From: Alphaproteobacteria bacterium
Lineage (GTDB): Bacteria; Pseudomonadota; Alphaproteobacteria; Micavibrionales; UBA2020
Length of the DNA stretch: 64,000 bases
Reading direction: 5' to 3'
NCBI GenBank assembly: GCA_025934695.1
Contig: JAICWS010000002.1
Location: 558,001-622,000, forward strand
A model generated the notes under the pieces. The model made no database searches. It had not been told where the DNA came from and saw nothing but the letters and a program-made list of their open reading frames with translations. Shown piece by piece: positions 32,125 through 40,503 of this stretch; within the stretch, counting starts at the first letter, position 1; every line of letters begins with the position of its first letter. The position numbers were made by a program, and so were the translations under genes.

Positions 32125-34221
32125 TTACGGCTTCGGCTTTTGCGTGAAAACCACGACTGACCGGGCCGGGATCATGAACTTCTCGCCGTCGGAGTGGTTG
32201 TCCGGCGCGGCATCGGGGGCGGAGGTGTCGATCTCGCGCGTCCAGCCCGAGCCGCCCTTGAGCGTGGGCAGCTTGAACTCGACCGAGGAAGCCGCACTGT
32301 TGAAGACCGCCAGCAGGCGCTCGCCGTCCTTTTTGCCCGTGATCGCGGCTTCGTTCAGCAGCATGCCGAGGCACTTGTCGCCCCTGTTGTCCCATTCGGC
32401 CTGCGTGCGCTCGTTGCCGGTGGGGGAGATCCAGGTGACGTCCTTGATGCCGTTCTCGCAAACCTTGTTGCCGTGCAGGAAATGCGTGGCATTCAGCGTT
32501 TCCGTGTGGGCCTCGCGGAATTCCATCAGCTTCGCGGTGAATTTCGTCAGCGCCTTGCCTTCCGGCGTGATGTCCTTCCAGTCCAGCCACCCGATGGTGT
32601 TGTCCTGGCAATAGGCGTTGTTGTTGCCCTTCTGGCTGTTGCCGTGCTCGTCGCCTTCTAGGATCATCGGCGTGCCTTGGGCGAGGAACAGCGTCGCCAG
32701 CATGTTGCGCTTCTGCTGCTCGCGCACGGATTTGATGAAGGCGTCGTTGGTGTCGCCCTCCGCCCCGTTGTTGGCCGAATAGTTTTCGTTGCTGCCGTCG
32801 CGATTGTCTTCGCCGTTCGCGAGGTTCTTTTTCGAGGTATAGCTCACCACATCGTGCAGCGTGAAGCCGTCGTGGCAGGTGACGAAGTTGACGCTGTCCT
32901 GGGGCTTGCGCCCGTCGCGGTCGAATTCAGGGGCGGAGGCGAGCAGGCGCGTGGCCAGCCAGCTGATCGTGTCATGGTCGCCGCGCCAGTAGCGGCGGAT
33001 ATCGTCGCGGAAACGATCGTTCCATTCCTTCCAGCCCTGCGGGAAATTGCCGAGCTGATAGCCGCCGCCCGCCGGGTCCCAGGGCTCGGCGATCTTGATG
33101 ACGTCTTTCAGGACCGGGTCGGCTGCCAGTTCCTTGAAGAAGGCCGCCTCTTTCGTATAGGACCAGGGATCGCGGCCCAGCACGGGGGCGAGGTCGAAGC
33201 GGAAGCCGTCGACGCCGAACTCCGTCACCCAGTACTTAAGCGAGTCGAGAACGAGCCTGCGCACCGCGGGATTGCCGATGTCGAGCGTGTTGCCGCAGCC
33301 GGTGTCGTTGGTGTATTTCGTCTTGTCGTTGGGGTCGAGCTTGTAATAGCTCGCATTGTCGATGCCGCGGAACAGCAGGGTCGGGCCTTGCTGGTTGCCT
33401 TCGCCCGCATGGTTATAGACGACGTCGAGAATGACCTTGATGCCGTTCTGGTGCAGCTTGTCGACCATGTCGCGGAATTCCTCGCGCACATGCGCCTTGT
33501 CGGCGGCATATTCGGGTTCGGGTGCGAAGAAACCGATGGTGTTATAGCCCCAGTAGTTCTTGAGGCCCATGAGCGACAGGAAGAAATCGTTCAGCTTCGC
33601 CTGCACGGGCAGCAGCTCGACGGCATTCGCCTTGAGCTCATTCTTGATGTAGTCGATGGACTCGTCCGACGCGAGGCCGGCGTAAGTGCCGCGCAGTGCT
33701 TCGGGAATTTTCGGGTCGGCCATGGTATAGCCGCGTACGTGCAGCTCGCTGATGCGCAGCTTGTTGTCGGGAATATTCGCCGTGGTGAAGTTCAGCGGTG
33801 GCAGCGGCGCGGTCACCCGCGCCTTGACGGTCGCATCCGCGCTGTCCTGCGCGGGATTGGTCTGCTCCGTCGTCCAATTGACGCGGCCGACGATTTCGGT
33901 CGCATAGGGGTCGAGCAGCAGCTTGTTGTCGTTGAAACGATGGCCCGCCTGGGGGTCGAACGGCCCATGCACGCGATAGCCATAGACCTGCCCGGGTTTG
34001 AGGCCCTGCACGCAGCCGTGCCAGATATCGCCGGTGCGCGCGGGAAGGTCGAAGCGGCCGGTCTCGGTCTTGCCGTCGTCGTCGTACAGGCACAGGGTGA
34101 TGCCGGTCGCATTTTTGGAATAAATGGCGAAATTGACGCTGGTGCCGTCGAAGGTCGCGCCCAGGATGTGGGCGGAGCCGGGTTCCGGCTTGATATCCTT
34201 TTTGATATCTTTCGGGTCCAT
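32125..34221 (-). CDS. glgX: Glycogen debranching enzyme (GlgX/isoamylase)
   Basis: A 698-residue GH13 enzyme. An N-terminal beta-sandwich (15-150, AHILGATFDGTSVNFAIYSK) precedes the barrel. Conserved region I is DVVYNHAGEGN, region II VDGFRFDLA with nucleophile Asp343, region III Glu379 (KIAEPWD), and region IV His450-Asp451 (VTCHDGFTLHD). It hydrolyses alpha-1,6 branches of glycogen or limit dextrins. No other glycogen genes are adjacent. The upstream region carries two TTGACAT strings. The C-terminal domain is complete. Confidence 0.94.
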   Translation of the reverse strand: MDPKDIKKDIKPEPGSAHILGATFDGTSVNFAIYSKNATGITLCLYDDDGKTETGRFDLPARTGDIWHGCVQGLKPGQVYGYRVHGPFDPQAGHRFNDNKLLLDPYATEIVGRVNWTTEQTNPAQDSADATVKARVTAPLPPLNFTTANIPDNKLRISELHVRGYTMADPKIPEALRGTYAGLASDESIDYIKNELKANAVELLPVQAKLNDFFLSLMGLKNYWGYNTIGFFAPEPEYAADKAHVREEFRDMVDKLHQNGIKVILDVVYNHAGEGNQQGPTLLFRGIDNASYYKLDPNDKTKYTNDTGCGNTLDIGNPAVRRLVLDSLKYWVTEFGVDGFRFDLAPVLGRDPWSYTKEAAFFKELAADPVLKDVIKIAEPWDPAGGGYQLGNFPQGWKEWNDRFRDDIRRYWRGDHDTISWLATRLLASAPEFDRDGRKPQDSVNFVTCHDGFTLHDVVSYTSKKNLANGEDNRDGSNENYSANNGAEGDTNDAFIKSVREQQKRNMLATLFLAQGTPMILEGDEHGNSQKGNNNAYCQDNTIGWLDWKDITPEGKALTKFTAKLMEFREAHTETLNATHFLHGNKVCENGIKDVTWISPTGNERTQAEWDNRGDKCLGMLLNEAAITGKKDGERLLAVFNSAASSVEFKLPTLKGGSGWTREIDTSAPDAAPDNHSDGEKFMIPARSVVVFTQKPKP

Positions 34222-34300
34222 TTCAGGCCGTGTTTTGTTTCTTTAAGGTCCTGCTGGTTTACGTGAAAGATAGTAACATGACAACGGACATATTCAATCA

Positions 34301-34341
34301 GTTATGTCAATAACAGCCGTCATTTAGCAATATCATGTCAA
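34301..34341 (-). promoter_or_regulatory. Paired TTGACATAAC/TTGACATGAT boxes upstream of glgX
   Basis: On the minus strand TTGACATGAT (34341-34332) and TTGACATAAC (34310-34301) lie 31 bp apart, about 80-120 bp ahead of the glgX start. Neither has a good -10 at 17 bp. They may be half of a promoter or a binding site related to the TTGACATAAT string seen elsewhere in the window. Confidence 0.35.
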
Positions 34342-34369
34342 TATTATAGAAAATAAATCGGAAAAACCC

Positions 34370-35623
34370 TTATGTCTTGTCCGGCGCGTGGGAGTCGACG
34401 ACCGTCCGGCGGAAGGCCGGCGACAGGAAGGCGATGGTGCCGCAGACAATCAATGTCCCGATGCCGCCCAAGACCACGGAGGGGACGAGGCCGAGCAGCT
34501 TTGCCGCCGTACCCGATTCAAAGGCGCCGATTTCGTTCGAGGAGATGATGAACATGCTGCTGATCGAGGAGACGCGCCCGCGCATGGTGTCGGGTGTGAG
34601 CAATTGCATCAGCGTCCCGCGGATCGTCATGTTGATGCTGTCGAACATGCCGCTGAGGGCCAGGAAGAACAGCGACAGCCAGAAATTCGTGCTCGCGCCG
34701 AAGCCGATCATGCAGACCCCGAAAGCCGCCACCACCCATAGGAGGCGCGCGGCGGACAAATGCTTCATGGGACGCAGCGCCAGCATCAGCGTCATGCCGA
34801 CCGCGCCGATGGCGGGCGCCGCGCGCAGGGCGCCCAGGCCTTCCGAGCCCACATGCAGCACCTGGTCGGCATAGGCGGGCAGCATCGCGGTCGCGCCGCC
34901 GAACAGCACGGCGAACATGTCGAGCGACATCATGCTCAACAGCACCTTGTGCGTCCAGATGAACTTCCACCCGGCGCGGATGCTCTTGATCGCATTCTCG
35001 CGCTTTTCGCCGCGTACATGGGCGCCGAGCTTAATGCCGTTGACGGCGATGAAAGCGGCCATCATCAGCAGCCCTGGCAACAGCCAGGCTTTGGGCCCAT
35101 AGCCGCCGTAAACAATGCCCGCGATCGCGGGACCGCCGATGGCCGCGATCTGGAAGCCCGTGCCGTTCCAGGCGGTGGCCGAGGGCATTTCCTCGCGCTT
35201 GACGATCTGCGAGAGCAGCGTGAAAGAGGCAGGCGCCGTGAAGCTGCGCGCGAGGCCCGAGAAAAAGACGCCGCCGAACAGGAGGTATAGCAGCGCCTGA
35301 TGATCGATGGTCGCGAAGCCGCCCGCGAAGATCATCAGCAGCAGCGTATTCAGCAGCAGCGCCGCGGTGCAGCCGATATAAATCTTGTGAGGATGCCCGT
35401 TATCGACCACATGGCCCGCGACCAGCGCGCAGGAAATGGCGGGGATGGCTTCGGCCAGGCCCGTCAGGCCGAGCAGGAACGCGCTTTTGGTGAGCGAATA
35501 TATCTGCCAGCCGACGATGACCGACTGCGCCTGCAGCGCCGTCATGACGAACATACGTGTCATCAACAGCATGCGGAAATTGCGCAGCTTCAGGACCGAG
35601 ACGGAATATTTGGAGGAGGACAT
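34370..35623 (-). CDS. MFS transporter (EntS-like exporter)
   Basis: A 417-residue protein with about 11-12 membrane helices. I start at 35623 (MSSSKYSVSVLKLRNFR), which lines up with the usual first cytoplasmic segment of this family; the open frame upstream runs into the neighbouring gene. Typical elements are FRMLLMTRMF, GLTGLAEAIPAISCALVAG and TPDTMRGRVSSI. The family includes the enterobactin exporter EntS and other small-molecule exporters. The position between glgX and a hydrolase gives no substrate. Export of the product of the nearby NRPS-like operon is possible but unproven. Confidence 0.85.
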   Translation of the reverse strand: MSSSKYSVSVLKLRNFRMLLMTRMFVMTALQAQSVIVGWQIYSLTKSAFLLGLTGLAEAIPAISCALVAGHVVDNGHPHKIYIGCTAALLLNTLLLMIFAGGFATIDHQALLYLLFGGVFFSGLARSFTAPASFTLLSQIVKREEMPSATAWNGTGFQIAAIGGPAIAGIVYGGYGPKAWLLPGLLMMAAFIAVNGIKLGAHVRGEKRENAIKSIRAGWKFIWTHKVLLSMMSLDMFAVLFGGATAMLPAYADQVLHVGSEGLGALRAAPAIGAVGMTLMLALRPMKHLSAARLLWVVAAFGVCMIGFGASTNFWLSLFFLALSGMFDSINMTIRGTLMQLLTPDTMRGRVSSISSMFIISSNEIGAFESGTAAKLLGLVPSVVLGGIGTLIVCGTIAFLSPAFRRTVVDSHAPDKT

Positions 35624-35690
35624 GAAAAGTTTTCTTCTTCTTATGTCCTTTTTAAAGCGTTTAAGGCGCGCTGTAAAGCTTGGTCCCCCC

Positions 35691-36389
35691 TCAATCGCCG
35701 GCGGGATAATTCGACCAGACGCTGTGCACACGCGGGTCGCGGGCGAGACTGGCCGGCGTCACAAGTTCTTGTTTCATGATGATGCCGTAACACTTGTCAT
35801 AGGTCATTGACACATCACCCTTGCACAGCGGATATTCGCGCCAGCGGCTTTCGATGACCTTGTCCATGGCAGCGGATTTTTTCAGATCGCTGATTTTCTC
35901 CCATTTGCCGAGCGAAATGCCGGCGCCGTCGGTATAGGCATCTGCCACGAGCTCGCTGCAATAGAACCTGTCCGTCCCTTTGAGGAAGAAAAAGTCATAG
36001 GGCTTGCCGTACTGCTTCTTCGCCCAGGCCAGCGCCTTCGCGGCCTCGTCGGGCTTCAGATCCTGGATGCGGCGAATGGAAATCCACCGGCCGACGCCGC
36101 GATCGATAAAAGCCTGCAGCGGCGTTTCGCGCACCGGCCCGACTTCGACAACGACAGGGCCTTTTTCTGTCATGCGAATGATGCCGACATGGGTATACAG
36201 CGTATCGGACGCCAGCATGACGGCGAGAGACTGCATGTTGGGGTTGGTCTGGAAGACCAGGTCGCCGTTTTGCAGCGGCGGCAGCTTGCTGATATCCGGC
36301 TGGTGCGCGACGGCATAGGTTTCGAAGCCCAGCAGTGCGGCAAAGAGCGCGGAAACGAAATAAAACAGGGCATGGCGAAGAAAACGCAT
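35691..36389 (-). CDS. YiiX-like permuted papain-fold hydrolase
   Basis: A 232-residue exported protein starting at 36389, where a signal sequence begins (MRFLRHALFYFVSALFAALL). The fold is the YiiX/NlpC-P60 superfamily with permuted order: DGDLVFQ-like NGDLVFQTNP, catalytic-type His in LYTHVGIIRM, EVGPVRETPL, and Cys in FYCSELVADAY. Such enzymes cleave amide or ester bonds in cell-wall peptides or lipids. It precedes the MFS gene on the same strand with a gap of 67 bp. Confidence 0.8.
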   Translation of the reverse strand: MRFLRHALFYFVSALFAALLGFETYAVAHQPDISKLPPLQNGDLVFQTNPNMQSLAVMLASDTLYTHVGIIRMTEKGPVVVEVGPVRETPLQAFIDRGVGRWISIRRIQDLKPDEAAKALAWAKKQYGKPYDFFFLKGTDRFYCSELVADAYTDGAGISLGKWEKISDLKKSAAMDKVIESRWREYPLCKGDVSMTYDKCYGIIMKQELVTPASLARDPRVHSVWSNYPAGD

Positions 36390-36840
36390 GCAGGCCGCCG
36401 AATGAATGAGGATGTTCTTGATGTGATGCCACCCGCGCGCCGCGGCAATAGGGGATCCAAAATTTATTTGACATAATATACGGAATCGGGTATAAAAATA
36501 CCGCGACGTGCAATTTTGTGCCCGCGCGGTTTTCTGGTCCAAAGGACGGTTTCACGCGCCGATATCCCCACAGCACGACCCGCAAAACATCCGCCAATGC
36601 CCGTTTTACAGGATGTTTTGCATGTGTTTCCAATATTTTCAACAACCAGTCTTGACAATGCTTACCGTATTGTGGCACTTATGCTCAAACAGAACATATA
36701 TTATGCGTAAAAAGAGCATATATTTATGAAAAACTCGTTGACATAATAAAGCAGCTTCACCTAGACTACCCGAAATCATAAACCGGATCCGAATCCGGGA
36801 CGGAAAAAAAAGCGAAAACAACTTCATAGAGGGCCAAAAA
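36390..36840 (+). promoter_or_regulatory. Long AT-rich leader region of the NAD salvage operon
   Basis: This 451-bp gap holds no convincing gene. It is AT-rich against its surroundings. Two promoters on the plus strand are visible: TTGACA (36468-36473)-17-TATAAA (36491-36496), and TTGACA (36738-36743)-18-TAGACT (36762-36767). Both -35 boxes continue as TAAT. Between them is an inverted repeat, GCAAAACATCC (36582-36592) with GGATGTTTTGC (36611-36621). In the final leader a hairpin CCGGAT-CCGA-ATCCGG (36783-36798) lies just after the second start site. GAGGG at about 36832 is the ribosome site of the first gene. Confidence 0.6.
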
Positions 36841-38457
36841 ATGAGCATCCTGTCAGCGCTGTGCAGCCATATCCTCAACACCGACTCCTACAAGGCTTCC
36901 CATTACCTGCAATATCCCGAAGGCACCGAATATGTTGTCAGCTACATCGAGGCGCGCGGCAGCAAGTTCGCGCAGCAGCTCGGCAAGGATTATGATTACG
37001 CCGAATTCTTCGGCCTCCAGGCCTTCCTGAAAGACTACTTGAGCAAGCCCATCGACCAGGACGACATCGACTTGGCCGAGGTGCTCTACCGCATGCACGG
37101 CGTCCCCTATAACAAAGAAGGCTGGCAGTACATCCTCGACCACCACGGTGGCAAGCTGCCCATCGAAGTCCGCGCGATTCCCGAAGGTACCGTGCTGCCC
37201 AACAGCAATGCGATGGTCGAAATCGTCAATACCGACCCGAAGGCCTATTGGCTGACCAGCTATGTCGAGACCGAACTGCTGCGCGCCGTCTGGTATCCCA
37301 CCACCGTCGCCACCAAGTCGCGCATGATCAAGGAAGTGATGCGCGGTTTCATGGACCGCACCTCCGACAATTCTGCCGGCCTCGATTTCATGCTCCATGA
37401 CTTCGGCGCGCGCGGCAACAGCTCGATGGAATCCTCGGGCATCGGCGGCATGGCGCATATCGTCAACTTCAAGGGCACCGACACGGTCATGGGCATCGTC
37501 GGGTCGCTCGGCTATTACAGCCACGATTTCGAAAAATTCCACGAGCAGATGCCGGACCGCCCCAAGCGCGCGATGATCAATACGCTCCTGAAGATGGAGC
37601 GCGAAAAGGTTCCGCTGCCTGCTTTCTCCGTCATCGCGTCCGAGCATTCGACCATGACGATCAAGGGCGAGGCCGGCGAAATCGAGCAGATCAAGCTGCT
37701 GATCGACACCGCGAAGACGGGCCGCATCGTCTCCATCGTGTCCGACTCTTACGATTACTTCCGCAACATCGAAAAGGTCTACGGCGAGCAGTTCAAGCAA
37801 GATATCCTCGACGCCGGCAAGGCGGGCGGCCGCATCGTCATCCGCCCGGACTCCGGGGACCCGGTCGAAGTCATTACCAAGACGCTGGAAGTCCTGTGCG
37901 AGAAATTCAAGGATGAATGCACGACCGTCAAGAAGGGCGACAAGGAATTCAAGCTGCTGCCGCCATGCCTGCGCGTCTTGCAGGGCGATGGCATCGACCT
38001 CGACTCCCTGCACAAGATCCTGACCGCCATGGAGCAAAAAGGCTTCTCGGCCGAAAACCTCGTCTTCGGCATGGGCGGCGGTCTCGAGCAGAAGGTCGAC
38101 CGCGACGGGCTCTATTTCGCGCAGAAAGCCTGCGCCGCCCGCATCAACGGCAAATGGGTCGACATCCAGAAGAACCCGAAGACTGCAAGCTCGAAGAAAT
38201 CGAAGGCGGGTGTGCTTTCGACAATCTGGAACGGCGTGGCCTTCGCCACCAAGCGCACGAAAGAAATCCTGGCCGGCGAACTCGACGTGCTGAAGCCGGT
38301 CTTCCGCGACGGCGAGATCTTGGGTACTGAGGGCTGGAATGACGTCTGCGACCGCGCCGAATATTTTACCAAGCGCCTGAGGGAAAAAGCGACGGACTTC
38401 GTCGCAAACCCGTGGGATGCCGTTTCGAAGAAATCCCAGCCCGCGCCGGGGATGTAA
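36841..38457 (+). CDS. nadV: Nicotinamide phosphoribosyltransferase (NAMPT/NadV)
   Basis: A 538-residue NAMPT-type enzyme that joins nicotinamide to PRPP to give NMN. Family motifs: TDSYKASHYLQYP near the start, HDFGARG (186-192), ASEHSTM with catalytic His269, IRPDSGDP (334-341) and FGMGGGL (409-415). It is longer than the usual 470-490 residues, with extra sequence near 355-372 and at the C-terminus. The next gene starts one base after its stop and could both supply PRPP and use NMN. Some phage relatives transfer nicotinamide to ADP-ribose pyrophosphate instead; sequence reading cannot exclude that. Confidence 0.9.
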   Translation: MSILSALCSHILNTDSYKASHYLQYPEGTEYVVSYIEARGSKFAQQLGKDYDYAEFFGLQAFLKDYLSKPIDQDDIDLAEVLYRMHGVPYNKEGWQYILDHHGGKLPIEVRAIPEGTVLPNSNAMVEIVNTDPKAYWLTSYVETELLRAVWYPTTVATKSRMIKEVMRGFMDRTSDNSAGLDFMLHDFGARGNSSMESSGIGGMAHIVNFKGTDTVMGIVGSLGYYSHDFEKFHEQMPDRPKRAMINTLLKMEREKVPLPAFSVIASEHSTMTIKGEAGEIEQIKLLIDTAKTGRIVSIVSDSYDYFRNIEKVYGEQFKQDILDAGKAGGRIVIRPDSGDPVEVITKTLEVLCEKFKDECTTVKKGDKEFKLLPPCLRVLQGDGIDLDSLHKILTAMEQKGFSAENLVFGMGGGLEQKVDRDGLYFAQKACAARINGKWVDIQKNPKTASSKKSKAGVLSTIWNGVAFATKRTKEILAGELDVLKPVFRDGEILGTEGWNDVCDRAEYFTKRLREKATDFVANPWDAVSKKSQPAPGM

Positions 38458-38458
38458 C

Positions 38459-40471
38459 ATGGCGAAGAAGGTCTTCCAGGGCGACGCCGACGAAATCGAT
38501 CAGGAAATCACGGCCGAGGGCTATGAATATGCGATTCCGCCCGGCCGCCGGGCGCCGATGCACCGCATGCATATCCAGTGCGTCTTCGACATCCTGCGCG
38601 CGGGGCTGAAGCCCGTGCTCGCGATCGGCTCCGTCAACGGGCCGGAAAGCAAGCTGTGGAACCCGGTCAAGAACCCGCTTACCGTCGAACAGCAGAAGGA
38701 GCAGTTCCACCGCGCGCTGCCGGGCGTGGACTATAACTCGGCGATGATCATCGAGCTGGAAGACACGCCCGACGACAAGAGCTGGATCGAGAATTTCCAC
38801 AAGAAGCTGAAAGACCTCGGCATCGACGGCAAGTCGGTGGTCTATTTCCGCGCGAAATCCGCCGACGCGGCAACGGCGGCTGACGCGGGTATCAAGCCGC
38901 TCGCGGCTTATACCCAGTCCTTCGTCGACGAAGGCATGGCGGTCTGGCAGTCTTATAACACCGATCCCGCGGACGACAATATCTCGGCCAGCGCGATCCG
39001 CGCCTTCGACCTGAACAACCTCACAGTCGAACAAAAGCGTATCATTGGCGCGCCGGGCTACATCATCCAGCTTGCCCGCGAGGCGCGCAATAGCAACCCG
39101 GACAAGGCGCTACTCGAGGAAAACAATATTCCGCTCACTGTCCTCGACCTCTCGTTCGACCGGATGAGGAAGGAAGCGGGCATTTCGACGGCTGCGGTCA
39201 TCGAGCTCGCGAAAGTCGATGGGCCGGTCGATGTCGCGTCCTTATCGCAAGCAGCGACCGATCTTATCCGCGAGCGCGCGGGCGCGACAATATCGAAGGC
39301 GCGAAAGCCGCTCGTGTTCATGAGCAACAGCGTCTCCGACGAGACGGCGGAAGCCGTCCGGGGCGCGGGCCTGTTTTCGCTCGGGAGCGCTTCGATCGGC
39401 AAGTTCCAGAGCGACGAGCCCTTCGTCGAGCTGTTCTACATGAAACGGGACGGCGACAAGAACGACCAGAAGCTCAAAGAGGAGCTGAAAAAATACTGCG
39501 AAGCGAACCGCGAAAAGGTCAAGGGCAACACGGTTTACATCCTGGGCTCCATGGGCGAGCCGGTGGCCGAGCATATGGTCGACATCCTGCTCATGACGCA
39601 TACCGCCAAGCAATATGGGGCAAAGGAAGTCGTCGTCGTCTCGCCGTTCCTGGCGCTCTCCCGCGAGGACCGCGAATTCGACGAAGGGCTCTGGTCCATC
39701 GGAACGGATTTCATGGCGGGCCAGCTCAAGGCGGCCAAGGCCGACAAGGTCGTCACCTTCACCATGCATTCGCAGGCGGGCGTCGCGGCGTATAAAAAGG
39801 AATTTGGCGACAACTTCATCGCGCTGGACGCGACCGACGTGTTCACGCGTTACCTCGAAGGCATCTTCCGCGGCAACGCGCCCAAATTGATCACGGGCGC
39901 TCCGGACGGGGCCGACAAGCTCAAAGACGAAGGCCAGCGCCGCGCGCGCGAGCTCTCGACGAGCCTCACCGGCGCGTTTAATGAAAAGTCGATGTTCTTC
40001 ATCGCGAAGCGCCACACCGGTACCAACAAGACCGAAATCGATCTCGAAAAATCCAAAATCGAGGTCGAAGGCCAGGACTGCGTCATTATCGACGATCTCA
40101 TCGACGGTGGCGGCACAGCAGTCAATGCCGCAACCGAGCTGAAGAAACGCGGCGCGAAGTCGGTGACGGTGCTCTGCACGCATGGCATCCTGACGCCCAA
40201 GAACGGCACGGCGCTGGAAAAGCTGATGACGACGAAAATCGGCGATGCTTACACAATCGACCGTTTCGCGGTGACCGATTCCATCCCGGAAGCGAAAGCC
40301 AAGATCAAGACCTTTCGCAAGCAGTATCCCGAGCTGGCGGACCGGGTCGACTGGGTCTCGCTGGGTCCCGCCATCGTGGGCGAGATCAAGCGCCAGATGG
40401 CGGCGGAAGCGGCGCCCGCGAATTCCAACGCGCCGGGCAAGCCCAAGGTTGAAGTTCTGAAAGTCGGCTGA
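38459..40471 (+). CDS. Fusion of NMN-adenylyltransferase-like and PRPP-synthetase-like domains
   Basis: A 670-residue two-domain protein. Residues 1-215 are a nucleotidyltransferase: GRRAPMHRMH (29-38) corresponds to the GRxxPxHxxH ATP site, and ISASAIR (175-181) to the ISxTxIR motif. Residues about 285-645 are PRPP-synthetase-like: a STxxPxxD-like loop (LGSMGEPVAEHMVDILLM), FLALSREDREF, and the phosphoribosyl motif CVIIDDLIDGGGTAV (541-555). Together with NadV this would take ribose-5-phosphate and nicotinamide to NAD: PRPP made by the C-domain, NMN by NadV, NAD by the N-domain. The start is at 38459, in TAACATG. Confidence 0.82.
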   Translation: MAKKVFQGDADEIDQEITAEGYEYAIPPGRRAPMHRMHIQCVFDILRAGLKPVLAIGSVNGPESKLWNPVKNPLTVEQQKEQFHRALPGVDYNSAMIIELEDTPDDKSWIENFHKKLKDLGIDGKSVVYFRAKSADAATAADAGIKPLAAYTQSFVDEGMAVWQSYNTDPADDNISASAIRAFDLNNLTVEQKRIIGAPGYIIQLAREARNSNPDKALLEENNIPLTVLDLSFDRMRKEAGISTAAVIELAKVDGPVDVASLSQAATDLIRERAGATISKARKPLVFMSNSVSDETAEAVRGAGLFSLGSASIGKFQSDEPFVELFYMKRDGDKNDQKLKEELKKYCEANREKVKGNTVYILGSMGEPVAEHMVDILLMTHTAKQYGAKEVVVVSPFLALSREDREFDEGLWSIGTDFMAGQLKAAKADKVVTFTMHSQAGVAAYKKEFGDNFIALDATDVFTRYLEGIFRGNAPKLITGAPDGADKLKDEGQRRARELSTSLTGAFNEKSMFFIAKRHTGTNKTEIDLEKSKIEVEGQDCVIIDDLIDGGGTAVNAATELKKRGAKSVTVLCTHGILTPKNGTALEKLMTTKIGDAYTIDRFAVTDSIPEAKAKIKTFRKQYPELADRVDWVSLGPAIVGEIKRQMAAEAAPANSNAPGKPKVEVLKVG

Positions 40472-40503
40472 TATATAATAGGTCTCGGCCTGAAGGAGAG
40501 ACC

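Noticed and set aside
36768-36840. Riboswitch in the nadV leader
   Set aside because: Only one short hairpin (CCGGAT-CCGA-ATCCGG) is visible. I cannot recognise a known NAD or preQ1-type aptamer.
36639-36881. Small genes in the nadV leader
   Set aside because: Open frames of 60-80 codons lack ribosome sites and composition like that of real genes; the promoters run through them.
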